Positions 35,098-44,441 of a DNA stretch of 64,000 nt are shown here, piece by piece (the first letter of the stretch is position 1; each line of letters opens with the position of its first letter). The position numbers were made by a program, and so were the translations under genes. Source of the stretch: an uncultured Bacteroidales bacterium (GTDB lineage: Bacteria > Bacteroidota > Bacteroidia > Bacteroidales > UBA932); the NCBI GenBank assembly GCA_944322565.1, contig CALUPG010000002.1, forward strand, positions 1-64,000. Reading direction: 5' to 3'. Under the pieces are notes generated by a model, which was given only the letters and a program-made list of their open reading frames with translations, ran no database searches and was not told where the DNA came from.

Positions 35098-36333
35098 ATG
35101 AAAACAACATTGAGAGAATTGCTGTCATTAGCTGCAGCAGCATTGGCAGGAACAGTTCTTCTTGCATCCTGCGAGAAAGAACCTCAGGAACCGGGGGGGG
35201 CGGCGGTGCCTCTAGCAAAACCTGAAATAATCATCGGGGACCAGACCCCTACATCCTTTACAGCAACATGGACGGCAGTTGAAAATGCAGATTCATACAC
35301 ATACATTCTGGATGACGGACAGGAAAAGTCCACAAAGGAGACATCCGTGAAATTTACCGGACTGGAATCAGGCAACTACACGATAAAGGTAAAGGCGACT
35401 TCTGCAGACAAGGAATCTTTCTCCGATTCCGAATGGGCGGAAGCGAGAGTATCGCTGCGCGAACCGGACCAGCTTGCCGCGCCTGTCCTGTCCATAACTG
35501 AACAGGACATGACATCCTTCACCGTAGCATGGGAGGCGGTTGAGAATGCCGCTTCATACAAATATGCACTCAATGACGGACAGGAGCTGACGACAGAGGA
35601 ACTCTCCGTATCATTCCCAGATCTCACACCGGGTGAATATACGGTGAGAGTCATGGCTGTAGCCACGGATCCGAACTTCAAGGATTCAGCATGGTCGGAC
35701 ATAAAAGTTGTACTGAAAGCCCCTGAGAAGCTTGACACCCCTGCCCCAACAGTGCAGGACAAGAGCGCAACTTCATTTACCGTCTCATGGGTAGCCGTGG
35801 AAAATGCCGGAGGATATGTATATATGCTTGACAACGGACAGGAAGAGGAGACGGACGGAACTTCTGTCACATTCAACGGACTCACGCCAGGAACGACTTA
35901 TACTCTGAAAGTAAAGGCAACTTCCGACAACGAGGCCTACATTGATTCAGACTGGTCCGAACCGCTTGAAGTGACCCTTGAGAATGAAATAGAAGAAAGC
36001 TTCAGCATGACACTGATCAAGGACTTATTCACAAATCAGGAAAGCCTCAGCTGGAGCGCAACAGGATCCGGCGTAACCGCTGTCAATTTCATTGCATTCG
36101 AGGCAGACCGCTATGATGACAACACCATAATAGACATGATGATCACCCAGTCACAGAGCTTTACATTCACATCCACAGATATAGCAAGGCTTGCAGAAGG
36201 AAAGGCAGTAAATTACAACAGCAGCGGGCTGACAACCGGCATTCCATACGATATCTGCTGCTATGTCAGATTTGAAAGCGGCAGCGAACAGCTGTACAAG
36301 CTGCGCGGCACTCCTGGAGAGCCTATCGATTGA
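35098..36333 (+). CDS. Fibronectin-III lipoprotein with G8 tract (paralogue 2), C-terminally truncated
   Basis: 411-aa lipoprotein with signal peptide ending LLASC (lipidated C25) and SCEKEPQ as in paralogue 1. Three Fn3 domains follow (about 38-120, 124-208, 212-296), then a further beta-rich domain (about 300-400). A G8 tract (35193-35200) follows the cysteine; one extra or missing G gives a stop within about ten codons. The gene ends at a TGA (36331-36333), but the same frame beyond encodes a domain like that of paralogue 1 (GEESGVEAWTGTWTISSTQ), interrupted by TAA. ATG at 35098 is chosen to fit the signal peptide. Confidence 0.75.
   Translation: MKTTLRELLSLAAAALAGTVLLASCEKEPQEPGGAAVPLAKPEIIIGDQTPTSFTATWTAVENADSYTYILDDGQEKSTKETSVKFTGLESGNYTIKVKATSADKESFSDSEWAEARVSLREPDQLAAPVLSITEQDMTSFTVAWEAVENAASYKYALNDGQELTTEELSVSFPDLTPGEYTVRVMAVATDPNFKDSAWSDIKVVLKAPEKLDTPAPTVQDKSATSFTVSWVAVENAGGYVYMLDNGQEEETDGTSVTFNGLTPGTTYTLKVKATSDNEAYIDSDWSEPLEVTLENEIEESFSMTLIKDLFTNQESLSWSATGSGVTAVNFIAFEADRYDDNTIIDMMITQSQSFTFTSTDIARLAEGKAVNYNSSGLTTGIPYDICCYVRFESGSEQLYKLRGTPGEPID
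35193..35200 (+). repeat. Poly-G (G8) tract in lipoprotein paralogue 2
   Basis: Eight G inside codons CCG GGG GGG GCG, seven codons after the lipidation cysteine. Same length and place as in paralogue 1. Confidence 0.9.
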
Positions 36334-36537
36334 GGAGAGGAATCAGGAGTGGAGGCATGGACAGGAACTTGGACGATTTCATCCACTCAATCATTCTCTT
36401 GGGCTAAGGATTCCGCAAATCCAGGATATGTCATATCATAACTGACTGACACTCCGAAAACCGGAGTCATCACCATAGCCGCAGACCCTGATGCCGAGAA
36501 CAGTGTAATATATCCGTCTGCTGTTTATGCAAGATAG
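36334..36537 (+). pseudogene. In-frame remnant of a C-terminal lipoprotein domain
   Basis: Read in the same frame as the preceding lipoprotein, this encodes GEESGVEAWTGTWTISSTQ, then YVIS, a TAA (36439-36441), then LTDTPKTGVITIAADPDAEN and, before TAG, SAVYAR. It aligns with paralogue 1 (GGEETPTGWAGTWNITSTHTQ, YIVPQVNEVAKTGTLTITDEGE, end FSAR). The TGA aligns with a Gly codon and the TAA with a Gln codon, each one base from sense. It is shorter than the intact domain, so there is also an internal deletion. No start codon precedes it. Confidence 0.75.
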
Positions 36538-36568
36538 GCCTGACAAACAGGATTAAGCTCAACAAACG

Positions 36569-36634
36569 GGAGACCTGCACCGTGGAATTTCAGACATGAA
36601 GCTGAAAATTCCCTTCGGGTCTCCTGTTTTTTTT
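36569..36634 (+). terminator. Nested-hairpin terminator of the lipoprotein 2 locus
   Basis: GGAGACC (36569-36575) pairs with GGTCTCC (36618-36624) around an inner stem GGAATTTCAG/CTGAAAATTCC, and T8 follows (36627-36634). Confidence 0.75.
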
Positions 36635-36646
36635 CATGTTACCCAC

Positions 36647-36683
36647 AAAAAAAAGACCGGCTCAAAATCAGAGTCGGTCCTTT
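36647..36683 (-). terminator. Terminator of the rplP-rplQ operon
   Basis: On the reverse strand GACCGACTC pairs with GAGCCGGTC (36655-36679, one G-T pair, 7-nt loop), followed by T8. It ends the long ribosomal transcript 55-90 bp after rplQ and faces the lipoprotein terminator. Confidence 0.8.
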
Positions 36684-36737
36684 TAATAAACTGCGAAGAA
36701 AATACTCCGCCATTCCCGATTACCCGGTTGCTTCTTA

Positions 36738-37313
36738 TTACTCCGCCTTCTTCTCTTCAGCCGGAGTCTCTGATGCAGGAGCTTCTGCAACCTGTGCATC
36801 AGCGGCAGGAGCAACAGTCTCGGTGGCCGGAGTTTCTTCTGCCGGCGCTGCGGATGCGGCAGGCTCTGCTGCAGAAGCAGCTGCTTTCTTTGAGCGGCTG
36901 CGGCGTGTACTGCTCTTCCTGGTCTCTTTCTTCGGAGTTGAAGCAAGAGCTGCCTCATTGAAATCAACGAGCTCAATGAGAGCCATATCTGCACCGTCTC
37001 CCTGCCTGAAACCGGTCTTGAGTATGCGGGTATATCCGCCCGGACGGTCAGCAATCTTCGGAGCTACCACGCGGAAAAGCTCTGTGACAGCATATTTGTT
37101 CTTAAGATAGCTGAACACCATGCGGCGTGAATGTGTGGTGTCCTCCTTGCTCTTGGAGATGAGAGGTTCAACATACATCCTGAGGGCCTTTGCCTTGGCT
37201 ACAGTCGTATTGATTCTCTTGTGGAGAATGAGAGAGGTAGCCATGTTGGCAAGCAAAGCCTTGCGATGACCGCTCTTGCGTCCAAGGTGATTGATAGCTT
37301 TATTGTGCCTCAT
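36738..37313 (-). CDS. rplQ: 50S ribosomal protein L17
   Basis: 191-aa protein. The first ~120 residues are canonical L17 ([29 protein letters not shown]). The last ~70 form a low-complexity Ala/Glu/Pro/Thr tail after a basic patch ([12 protein letters not shown]), an extension common in Bacteroidota. Last gene of the alpha operon, 2 bp after rpoA; a terminator follows. Confidence 0.97.
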   Translation of the reverse strand: MRHNKAINHLGRKSGHRKALLANMATSLILHKRINTTVAKAKALRMYVEPLISKSKEDTTHSRRMVFSYLKNKYAVTELFRVVAPKIADRPGGYTRILKTGFRQGDGADMALIELVDFNEAALASTPKKETRKSSTRRSRSKKAAASAAEPAASAAPAEETPATETVAPAADAQVAEAPASETPAEEKKAE

Positions 37314-37315
37314 AT

Positions 37316-38323
37316 TTATACAGTCTTTTTCTTGGGTTCGATATTATATTTGGTTACATCCATTCCGAATGAAAGCTTCATCTTCTCCACCAGCAGGTCG
37401 ATTTCGTTGAGAGACTTCCTTCCGAAGTTCCTGAACTTCATGAGTTCGGACCTTGAGTAGGAAACCAGATCTGCAAACGTATCAATGTCTGCGGCTTTCA
37501 GACAATTGTAGGCCCTTACGGAAAGTCCCATGTCCGAAAGCTTGGTAAGAAGGAGATGCCTCATGCGGAGTGACTCTTCATCAAGTTCCTTGGACTCGGA
37601 CTCGACTGTGCTTTCAAGAGAAAGCTTCTTCTCGTCTGTAAAGAGCTTGAAATGGTAGATGAGGATATTGGCTGCCTCCTGAAGAGCCTGCTTAGGTGAA
37701 ATGGAACCGTCAGTGACGATTTCAATTGTCAGCTTCTCGTAGTCAGTCTTCTGTTCTACTCGCCAGTTCTCCACTGTCCAGTTGACATTCTTGATAGGGG
37801 TGTAGATGGCATCCACCGGAATTGTTCCGATAGGTGTGTCCGGATCCCTGTTCTCGTCTGCCGGAACAAAGCCCCTGCCTTTGCCGATTGTGAGGGAAAT
37901 CTCAAGTTTCACCGCCGTCTCAAGAGAACAGATGTGGAGCTCAGGATTCAACACCTTGAAAGAAGACAATCCCTTTGAAATATCCTCTGCGGTAAACTCC
38001 TGCTTGCCGCTGATAACAATGTTTGCCACCTCGGAGTCTACAGTTTCTACCATTCTTTTGAACCTCACCTGTTTGAGGTTAAGAATGATGTCCTGCATAC
38101 CCTCAATCACGCCCGGGATAGTAGCGAACTCCTGGTCAACTCCGGAGATGCGGATTGAATTGATAGCAAAACCTTCCAGAGAAGACAACAATATGCGACG
38201 GAGGGCATTGCCGATTGTCTGTCCGTATCCAGGCTCAAGCGGCCTGAATTCGAAACGGCCGACAGTGTCCGTTCCTTCGAGCATTATCACCTTGTCCGGC
38301 TTCTGAAATGCTAAGATTGCCAT
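37316..38323 (-). CDS. rpoA: DNA-directed RNA polymerase subunit alpha
   Basis: 335-aa alpha subunit. The N-terminal dimerisation domain has [29 protein letters not shown], and the C-terminal domain (about 255-325, [21 protein letters not shown]) binds UP elements and activators. Full length. Placed between rpsD and rplQ as in the standard alpha operon. Confidence 0.98.
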   Translation of the reverse strand: MAILAFQKPDKVIMLEGTDTVGRFEFRPLEPGYGQTIGNALRRILLSSLEGFAINSIRISGVDQEFATIPGVIEGMQDIILNLKQVRFKRMVETVDSEVANIVISGKQEFTAEDISKGLSSFKVLNPELHICSLETAVKLEISLTIGKGRGFVPADENRDPDTPIGTIPVDAIYTPIKNVNWTVENWRVEQKTDYEKLTIEIVTDGSISPKQALQEAANILIYHFKLFTDEKKLSLESTVESESKELDEESLRMRHLLLTKLSDMGLSVRAYNCLKAADIDTFADLVSYSRSELMKFRNFGRKSLNEIDLLVEKMKLSFGMDVTKYNIEPKKKTV

Positions 38324-38350
38324 GTTTGTTCTTGTTTAAGGTGTTAATTA

Positions 38351-38953
38351 TTACTTGGAGTACAACTCGACGATAAGCTGCTCGTTGATGTTTTCAGGAA
38401 TCTCCGCCCTTACAGGTATGTTGAGGTATTTTCCTACAAGAGACTTGGCATCAAACTCAAGCCATGAGTACTTTGATGCGGAAGCCACACTGTTCTGAAT
38501 GACCTCAAGGCTCTTTGAACGCTCCCTGACTGCAACGACATCACCTGGCTTTACGAGAGCCGAAGGGATGTTGCAGACTTCACCGTTGAGGGTGATATGG
38601 CAGTGTGACACAAGCTGTCTTGCGGCAGGTCTTGTAGGGGCGATGCCGAGGCGGTATACGATGTTGTCAAGGCGAGACTCAAGAAGGATGATGAGGTTCT
38701 CACCTTTCTGTCCCTTCATGCGGGATGCCTTCTCGTATGTATTGCGGAACTGTCTCTCAAGTACACCATATGTATATTTTACTTTCTGCTTCTCCTTGAG
38801 CTGAGTACCGTACTCGGAAATCTTTTTGCGCTTGCGAGCCAAACCATGCTGTCCCGGAGGATAATTTCTTTTCTCAAAGTCCTTATCTGTTCCGAAAATC
38901 GGTTCGCCGAACTTACGGGCGATTTTTGTCTTTGGTCCAGTATATCTTGCCAT
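38351..38953 (-). CDS. rpsD: 30S ribosomal protein S4
   Basis: 200-aa primary 16S-binding protein, [20 protein letters not shown] at the start and the S4 RNA-binding domain in the middle ([27 protein letters not shown]). It lacks the zinc cysteines of C+ forms. S4 usually represses the alpha operon by binding its mRNA; no such site was identified here. Confidence 0.97.
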   Translation of the reverse strand: MARYTGPKTKIARKFGEPIFGTDKDFEKRNYPPGQHGLARKRKKISEYGTQLKEKQKVKYTYGVLERQFRNTYEKASRMKGQKGENLIILLESRLDNIVYRLGIAPTRPAARQLVSHCHITLNGEVCNIPSALVKPGDVVAVRERSKSLEVIQNSVASASKYSWLEFDAKSLVGKYLNIPVRAEIPENINEQLIVELYSK

Positions 38954-38982
38954 AGTATTCTGTTCTTTATGAAAATCTCGAA

Positions 38983-39375
38983 TTAAACTTTACGACGGCC
39001 TTTTGGTCTACAGCCATTGTGTGGCATTGGAGTAACGTCAATGATCTCCGTAACCTCGATACCTGCACCATGGATTGTCCTGATTGCTGACTCACGTCCG
39101 GCACCAGGCCCCTTTACATACGCCTTCACCTTGCGCAGACCGAGGTCGTAAGCTGTCTTGGCAGCATCTGCGGCAGCAACCTGGGCAGCATACGGAGTAT
39201 TCTTCTTTGAACCCCTGAAGCCGCTCTTTCCGGCTGATGACCAGCTGATGACCTGACCCTGGTTGTTGGTGAGGGTAACGATGACATTGTTGAAGGTTGA
39301 TGAAATATGGGCTTCGCCGCTTGCCTCAACCTTGACAACTCTTTTCTTGTTTGTTGTAGATGTCTTCTTTGCCAT
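38983..39375 (-). CDS. rpsK: 30S ribosomal protein S11
   Basis: 130-aa platform protein of the small subunit. [23 protein letters not shown] and the C-terminal [18 protein letters not shown] are diagnostic. Ten bp downstream of rpsM in the alpha operon. Confidence 0.97.
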   Translation of the reverse strand: MAKKTSTTNKKRVVKVEASGEAHISSTFNNVIVTLTNNQGQVISWSSAGKSGFRGSKKNTPYAAQVAAADAAKTAYDLGLRKVKAYVKGPGAGRESAIRTIHGAGIEVTEIIDVTPMPHNGCRPKGRRKV

Positions 39376-39385
39376 AATTCATCAA

Positions 39386-39763
39386 TTATTTGGTTGCCTT
39401 CTTCTTGTTTGCAACAGTTTTCTTCTTGCCTTTTCTTGTACGGGCATTGTTCTTTGTGCTCTGCCCGCGGACAGGAAGCCCGAGACGATGACGGATACCT
39501 CTGTAGCAGCCGATATCCATCAGACGCTTGATGTTCATCTGGACGGCGGAACGGAGCTCACCTTCAATCTTGTACTCCTGAGCAATGACGCCACGGATAC
39601 CTGCGATCTGCTCATCGTTCCAGTCGCCGACCTTTGTGTCAAAATCGATGCCCAGCTGGGAGAGGATTTTCCTTGCGGAGCTGCGGCCGATACCGAAGAT
39701 ATAGGTCAGACCTATCTCTCCCCTTTTGTTATTAGGTAAATCAACACCGGCTATTCTTGCCAT
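39386..39763 (-). CDS. rpsM: 30S ribosomal protein S13
   Basis: 125-aa head protein contacting tRNA and the large subunit. [26 protein letters not shown] and [28 protein letters not shown] are canonical. First ribosomal gene after rpmJ and infA. Confidence 0.97.
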   Translation of the reverse strand: MARIAGVDLPNNKRGEIGLTYIFGIGRSSARKILSQLGIDFDTKVGDWNDEQIAGIRGVIAQEYKIEGELRSAVQMNIKRLMDIGCYRGIRHRLGLPVRGQSTKNNARTRKGKKKTVANKKKATK

Positions 39764-39798
39764 AATCTATTTTTACTTTTTTGTTATACAATCAGTTA

Positions 39799-39915
39799 TT
39801 ATCCCTGGCGCATTTTGAACTTAGGGTTCTTCTTGCAGATCACATAAAGACGGCCTTTGCGCTTTACGATCTTGCAGTCTTCACTGCGCTTCTTGATGGA
39901 TGCCTTTACTTTCAT
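39799..39915 (-). CDS. rpmJ: 50S ribosomal protein L36
   Basis: A 38-aa frame, [20 protein letters not shown] through NPKFKMRQG. Typical L36 except that the first Cys and the His of the zinc site are replaced (SEDC, PKFK), so it is the zinc-free (C-) type. It fits between infA and rpsM as in other genomes, starting 11 bp after infA. Confidence 0.95.
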   Translation of the reverse strand: MKVKASIKKRSEDCKIVKRKGRLYVICKKNPKFKMRQG

Positions 39916-39926
39916 TATCGTAGTTT

Positions 39927-40145
39927 TTATTTGTATCTGAAAGAAATTCTTCCTTTTGTCAAATCATAGGGTGACATCTCGACCTTAACCCTGTCTCCAG
40001 GCAGAATCTTGATGTAGTTCATTCTCATCTTGCCGGATATGTGAGCCAATATCACATGTCCGTTTTCCAATTCGACTTTGAACATCGCGTTCGGCAGAGT
40101 CTCCACTATGACTCCTTCCTGTTCTATTGCAGACTGTTTCGGCAT
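39927..40145 (-). CDS. infA: Translation initiation factor IF-1
   Basis: 72-aa S1/OB-fold protein that blocks the ribosomal A site during initiation. [20 protein letters not shown] and [33 protein letters not shown] are canonical. ATG at 40145 gives the normal length; a GTG two codons upstream is less likely. Confidence 0.97.
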   Translation of the reverse strand: MPKQSAIEQEGVIVETLPNAMFKVELENGHVILAHISGKMRMNYIKILPGDRVKVEMSPYDLTKGRISFRYK

Positions 40146-40157
40146 AGACACATCACT

Positions 40158-40934
40158 TTATAATTCAACATTTCCTTTTTCAATAAAATCAAAAGTAGAC
40201 AGCTGTTCGGCGGCGCCTTTTCTGACAACAACCGTGAGTTCGAAATGCGCTGATTTCTTCCGGTCCGCAGTGTGTACCTCCCATCCGTTGTCTGCGAGGT
40301 AGACTCCGCGTGTGCCGGCATTGATCATCGGTTCGATACAGATTGTCATCCCATCGACAAGCTTTGCTCCCCTGCCCTGGTGGCCGTAGTTCGGCACTCC
40401 CGGGTTTTCATGCATCTTCCTGCCGATTCCGTGTCCTTCAAGTTCGCGGACAACGGAGAACCCGAATGACTCTGCATACGATTGTACCGCGTGTCCTATG
40501 TCGCCGGTCCTGTTTCCGTGAACTGCCGCTGCAATCCCCCTGTAGAGGGATTCCTTGGTGACATCCAGAAGTTTACGGGTCTCAGCGTCCACCTCCCCGA
40601 CCGGGAAGGTGTAGGCTGAATCACCGTTATATCCTTTATAGAATGTCCCGCAGTCAACTGACACGATGTCGCCTTCCTTGAGCACATAGTCCGAAGGGAA
40701 TCCGTGCACCACGACATCATTGACAGAGATGCAGAGAGCAGCCGGAAAGCCGTCATATCCCAGAAAACTCGGAATAGCTCCGTTGTCACGGATAAAGGTC
40801 TCGGCCACCCTATTCAACTCGAGAGTTGTCACACCAGGGGCAACCACCTTACCGACCTCAGCCAATGTCTTTGACACGAGAATGGCATTCTCGCGCATCA
40901 GCGCTATCTCTTCTTCTGTTTTCGGCTCAACCAT
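40158..40934 (-). CDS. map: Type I methionine aminopeptidase
   Basis: 258-aa metalloenzyme that removes the initiator Met from nascent proteins. The metal ligands lie in VSVDCGTFYKGYNGDSAYTF (two Asp), ELEGHGIGRKMHENPGVPNYG (His), and ICIEPMI plus the C-terminal FELTVVV (Glu). Standard position between secY and infA. ATG at 40934 is preferred over a TTG two codons upstream. Confidence 0.96.
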   Translation of the reverse strand: MVEPKTEEEIALMRENAILVSKTLAEVGKVVAPGVTTLELNRVAETFIRDNGAIPSFLGYDGFPAALCISVNDVVVHGFPSDYVLKEGDIVSVDCGTFYKGYNGDSAYTFPVGEVDAETRKLLDVTKESLYRGIAAAVHGNRTGDIGHAVQSYAESFGFSVVRELEGHGIGRKMHENPGVPNYGHQGRGAKLVDGMTICIEPMINAGTRGVYLADNGWEVHTADRKKSAHFELTVVVRKGAAEQLSTFDFIEKGNVEL

Positions 40935-40955
40935 CTTCAAATGAATTTATCAAAA

Positions 40956-42293
40956 CTACATACCTGAACGGCCTTTCAGTCGTCCGGTCTTCATCAAACC
41001 GTCATAATGACGCATAAGCAGATGGCTCTCAATCTGCTGGAGCGTATCCAGAACCACACCCACAAGAATCAGGAGGGATGTACCTCCGTAGAAGCTTGCG
41101 AACTGGTTGTTCACCCCGCAGAGCATTGCTCCGGCAGGGAGAATCGCAATAAGTCCGAGGAAAATGGAACCCGGGAGGGTAACCCTCGACATGATGGTGT
41201 CAAGATATTCCACAGTCTTCTTGCCCGGCTTTACACCAGGGATGAAGCCACCGTTCTTCTTCATGTCTTCCGCCATCATGGTCGGGTTGACCGTAACGGC
41301 AGTATAGAAATATGTGAATGCAACCACGAATATGAAGAACACGAAGTTGTACCAGAAACCGGTATAGTTGCTCATCACGGCAGCAAAGCCTCTGGTTGCA
41401 TCAAAGTTGGAGAAAATCAGAGGGAAGAGCATGAGTGCCTGTGCAAAGATGATAGGCATCACACCCGCCGCATTGATTTTCATAGGGATATACTGTCTTG
41501 CGCCGCCGTACTGCTTGTTGCCTACTATTCTCTTGGCATACTGTACCGGGACTCTTCTTGTTGCCTGAACGAGGGCAATCGCAGCCACGAAGACAAAGAA
41601 GAGGATAATCAGTTCGACAACGAGAAGGAGAAGTCCTCCTGTCGCAGAAGAGGCCTTTTCTCCGACTTCCGCAATAAGAGCGTATGGAAGACGGGCAATG
41701 ATACCCACCATAATGATGAGGGAAATACCGTTGCCGATACCCCTGTCAGTGATTCTTTCACCAAGCCACATCACGAACATTGTTCCTCCGATGAGAATCA
41801 CGGTGGACACAAGATTGAACATGAATGAGCTCCAGCCGAGTCTGTTGATTGCAAGGAAAGCGTCATCCGGAATCTGGCTGTGGAGAGATGCCATATAGGC
41901 AGGTCCCTGGATACAGAGAATCACTATGGTAAGATAGCGGGTAAGCTGGTTCATCTTCCTGCGGCCGCTTTCCCCCTCCATCTGGAGTTTCCTGAAGTAA
42001 GGGACAAAGACACCGAGAAGCTGAATCACGATGGATGCCGAGATATAAGGCATCACACCGAGCGCAAAGATGGAAGCGTTGCCGAATGCTCCTCCGGAGA
42101 ACATGTTCAGCAGGCCGACGAGACCTGTAGAGGCCGTGTCCTTAAGCTGTGCAAGCATGGTGGAATCGATTCCCGGAAGCACGATGAATGTACCGAGACG
42201 ATAAACCAGCAGCAGGAGAATCGTATACACGATTCTCTTGCGCAACTCTTCAATCTTAAAGATGTTCTTGATTGTCTGTATAAACTTCTTCAT
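40956..42293 (-). CDS. secY: Preprotein translocase subunit SecY
   Basis: 445-aa channel subunit with 10 membrane helices. RIVYTILLLLVYRLGTFIVLPG at helix 1, GIGNGISLIIMVGI and the cytoplasmic loop RRVPVQYAKRIVG are typical. Two bp after rplO and followed by map. Confidence 0.97.
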   Translation of the reverse strand: MKKFIQTIKNIFKIEELRKRIVYTILLLLVYRLGTFIVLPGIDSTMLAQLKDTASTGLVGLLNMFSGGAFGNASIFALGVMPYISASIVIQLLGVFVPYFRKLQMEGESGRRKMNQLTRYLTIVILCIQGPAYMASLHSQIPDDAFLAINRLGWSSFMFNLVSTVILIGGTMFVMWLGERITDRGIGNGISLIIMVGIIARLPYALIAEVGEKASSATGGLLLLVVELIILFFVFVAAIALVQATRRVPVQYAKRIVGNKQYGGARQYIPMKINAAGVMPIIFAQALMLFPLIFSNFDATRGFAAVMSNYTGFWYNFVFFIFVVAFTYFYTAVTVNPTMMAEDMKKNGGFIPGVKPGKKTVEYLDTIMSRVTLPGSIFLGLIAILPAGAMLCGVNNQFASFYGGTSLLILVGVVLDTLQQIESHLLMRHYDGLMKTGRLKGRSGM

Positions 42294-42295
42294 CT

Positions 42296-42745
42296 TTATT
42301 CGATTGTTGTAGCTTTGCCGCCGGCAGCCTCAATCTTGGCAACTGCGCTCTTGGAGAATGCATGGGCAGTCACGTCAAGCTTTGCAGAAAGTTCCCCGTT
42401 GCCGAGAATCTTCACGATATGCTTGCTTGAAACGAAGCCTGCCTCAACAAGCGTGTCGAAAGTGATGACATCCGCACCAGTCTTCTCATGGAGAGCCTGA
42501 AGGGCGGATACATTGATACCCTTGTATTCAACTCTGTTCGGACTTGTGAAACCGAATTTCGGAAGTCTTCTCTGGATAGGCATCTGACCACCTTCGAAGC
42601 CGATTTTGCGGGAATATCCGGAACGAGCCTGAGCTCCCTTGTGTCCGCGGGTTGATGTACCGCCGTGACCTGATCCCTCACCACGTCCGATTCTCTTCTC
42701 CCTGCCCTTTGAACCGGCAGCAGGTTTTAGATTATGCAATTTCAT
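42296..42745 (-). CDS. rplO: 50S ribosomal protein L15
   Basis: 149-aa protein beginning MKLHNLKPAAGSKGREKRIG, with the Gly-rich RGEGSGHGGTSTRGHKGAQARSG segment typical of L15. ATG at 42745 is used; five further codons upstream are not conserved. Confidence 0.97.
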   Translation of the reverse strand: MKLHNLKPAAGSKGREKRIGRGEGSGHGGTSTRGHKGAQARSGYSRKIGFEGGQMPIQRRLPKFGFTSPNRVEYKGINVSALQALHEKTGADVITFDTLVEAGFVSSKHIVKILGNGELSAKLDVTAHAFSKSAVAKIEAAGGKATTIE

Positions 42746-42761
42746 CTGTAATTCCTCCAAA

Positions 42762-42941
42762 TTAAATTTCCTCTACTTTCACAAGGTGAAGGACTTTCTC
42801 CAGCATACCTTTGGTGACTGGAGTAAGCTCAACTTCAACTGTCTGGTGAAGCCTGTGGATACCGAGAGACTGAAGATTCGCAATCTGCCTCTTGCTGGCT
42901 CCGTTCCGGCTCTTTGTCTGGGTTATCTTTACTTTTGCCAT
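42762..42941 (-). CDS. rpmD: 50S ribosomal protein L30
   Basis: 59-aa protein, MAKVKITQTKSRNGASKRQI with LQSLGIHRLHQTVE, a canonical short L30. It lies between rpsE and rplO. The ATG at 42941 is used. Confidence 0.96.
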   Translation of the reverse strand: MAKVKITQTKSRNGASKRQIANLQSLGIHRLHQTVEVELTPVTKGMLEKVLHLVKVEEI

Positions 42942-42958
42942 TTCTTCTTCCTCCATGA

Positions 42959-43477
42959 TTAACCTTTAAACACTCTGCTCATAGGAATACCGCGGAGTCC
43001 GGCAACAGTATAGGCATCCCTCATCTGTGCGAGGGCGGCAACTGTCGCCTTCACAAGATTGTGAGGATTGGACGAACCCTTTGACTTTGCGAGCACATTG
43101 TGGATACCCACTGACTCGAACACTGCACGCATGGCACCACCGGCCTTCACTCCTGTACCGGGAGCCGCAGGCTTCATGAATACTCTTGCACCGCCGAACT
43201 TGGCTTCCTGCTCATGCGGGATTGTCCTGTTGAGCACCGGAACCTTCACGAGATTCTTCTTTGCATCCTCGATGCCCTTTGATATTGCAGTCGTGACCTC
43301 GTTTGCCTTTCCGAGACCATAACCGACTACTCCGTTCTCGTCACCGACCACAACAATGGCAGCAAAGCTGAAGTGACGGCCACCTTTTGTGACCTTGGTC
43401 ACTCTCTTGATGGCTACCAATCTGTCTTTCAACTCAAGATCAGATGTCTTTACTTTTTTAACATTTGTATTTGCCAT
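42959..43477 (-). CDS. rpsE: 30S ribosomal protein S5
   Basis: 172-aa protein with N-terminal double-stranded RNA-binding domain ([20 protein letters not shown]) and the C-terminal domain containing [21 protein letters not shown]. Important for decoding accuracy. Confidence 0.97.
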   Translation of the reverse strand: MANTNVKKVKTSDLELKDRLVAIKRVTKVTKGGRHFSFAAIVVVGDENGVVGYGLGKANEVTTAISKGIEDAKKNLVKVPVLNRTIPHEQEAKFGGARVFMKPAAPGTGVKAGGAMRAVFESVGIHNVLAKSKGSSNPHNLVKATVAALAQMRDAYTVAGLRGIPMSRVFKG

Positions 43478-43486
43478 AGTCTCTGA

Positions 43487-43849
43487 TTAGAAAATTAGGC
43501 CACCTTCGCGGGCAGCTTCAGCCAAACTTTTAACTCTTCCATGATAGAGGTATCCGGCGCGGTCGAATGAAACCGTAGTGATACCCTTTGCGATGGCACG
43601 CTCTGCAATGGCCTTGCCTACTACGGCAGCAGCCTCCTTGCCGGCCTTGCCCTTGCATGCAGCCGCAAGCTCCTTGTCATTGGAAGCGGCAGCGACAAGC
43701 GTCATGCCCTTTGTGTCGTCCACAACCTGCACATAAATCTGCTTGTTGCTTCTGAATACGACCATTCTCGGTCTCTCAGCAGTACCGTTGATGACTTTGC
43801 GTATACGGTAGTGAATTCTTCTTCTTCTTTCAATCTTATTCAATGCCAT
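43487..43849 (-). CDS. rplR: 50S ribosomal protein L18
   Basis: 120-aa 5S-rRNA-binding protein: [40 protein letters not shown] and the final [21 protein letters not shown] are canonical. Confidence 0.97.
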   Translation of the reverse strand: MALNKIERRRRIHYRIRKVINGTAERPRMVVFRSNKQIYVQVVDDTKGMTLVAAASNDKELAAACKGKAGKEAAAVVGKAIAERAIAKGITTVSFDRAGYLYHGRVKSLAEAAREGGLIF

Positions 43850-43863
43850 AACTCTGTCTCCTA

Positions 43864-44424
43864 TTATTTAGCGCCTGCTGATTTACCTGCCTTGCGACGA
43901 AGCTGTTCGCCGACGAACTTGATACCCTTGCCCTTGTAAGGCTCCGGCTTGCGCAGTGAGCGGATTTTTGCCGCAACCTGTCCTACAAGCTGCTTGTCCG
44001 CGCTCTTGAGCACCAGCACAGGGTTGGCACCCTTCTTTACCGGCTCAGCCTCTGCCTTCACTTCTGCAGGAAGCATCAGATGTACATCATGTGAGAAACC
44101 GAGTGCAAACTCAAGGATCTGGCCTTTCACGTCCACACGGTAACCTACGCCGACAAGTTCCTGTCTGATGGTGTATCCCTCGGACACTCCGACAACCATG
44201 TTGTGGATGAGTGCACGGTAAAGTCCGTGGAGAGAACGGTGTCTCGGAAGATCAGTAGGACGTGTCACTTTAACTTCATTTCCCTCTACGGTCACTGTTA
44301 TATCCGGGTCAACTTTCTGACTCAGTTCGCCGAGAGGTCCTTTAACCTTTACCACATTGCCGGGGAGAACCTCAACGGTCACCTTGGCTGGCAGGTGTAC
44401 AGGCAATTTACCAATTCTTGACAT
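43864..44424 (-). CDS. rplF: 50S ribosomal protein L6
   Basis: 186-aa two-domain protein near the factor-binding site. [19 protein letters not shown] at the start and [26 protein letters not shown] at the end are typical. Confidence 0.97.
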   Translation of the reverse strand: MSRIGKLPVHLPAKVTVEVLPGNVVKVKGPLGELSQKVDPDITVTVEGNEVKVTRPTDLPRHRSLHGLYRALIHNMVVGVSEGYTIRQELVGVGYRVDVKGQILEFALGFSHDVHLMLPAEVKAEAEPVKKGANPVLVLKSADKQLVGQVAAKIRSLRKPEPYKGKGIKFVGEQLRRKAGKSAGAK

Positions 44425-44441
44425 TATTCGATTCTTTTAGA

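Noticed and set aside
36334-36537. Stop-codon reassignment or programmed read-through in lipoprotein 2
   Set aside because: TGA and TAA are both used as ordinary stops elsewhere (for example the lolD TGA and ftsX TAA), and the remnant domain is also internally deleted, so decay is simpler. Read-through is kept only as something to test.
41007-41828. 273-codon forward open frame rich in His/Glu/Arg
   Set aside because: Antisense of secY; the composition is the expected complement of a hydrophobic protein.
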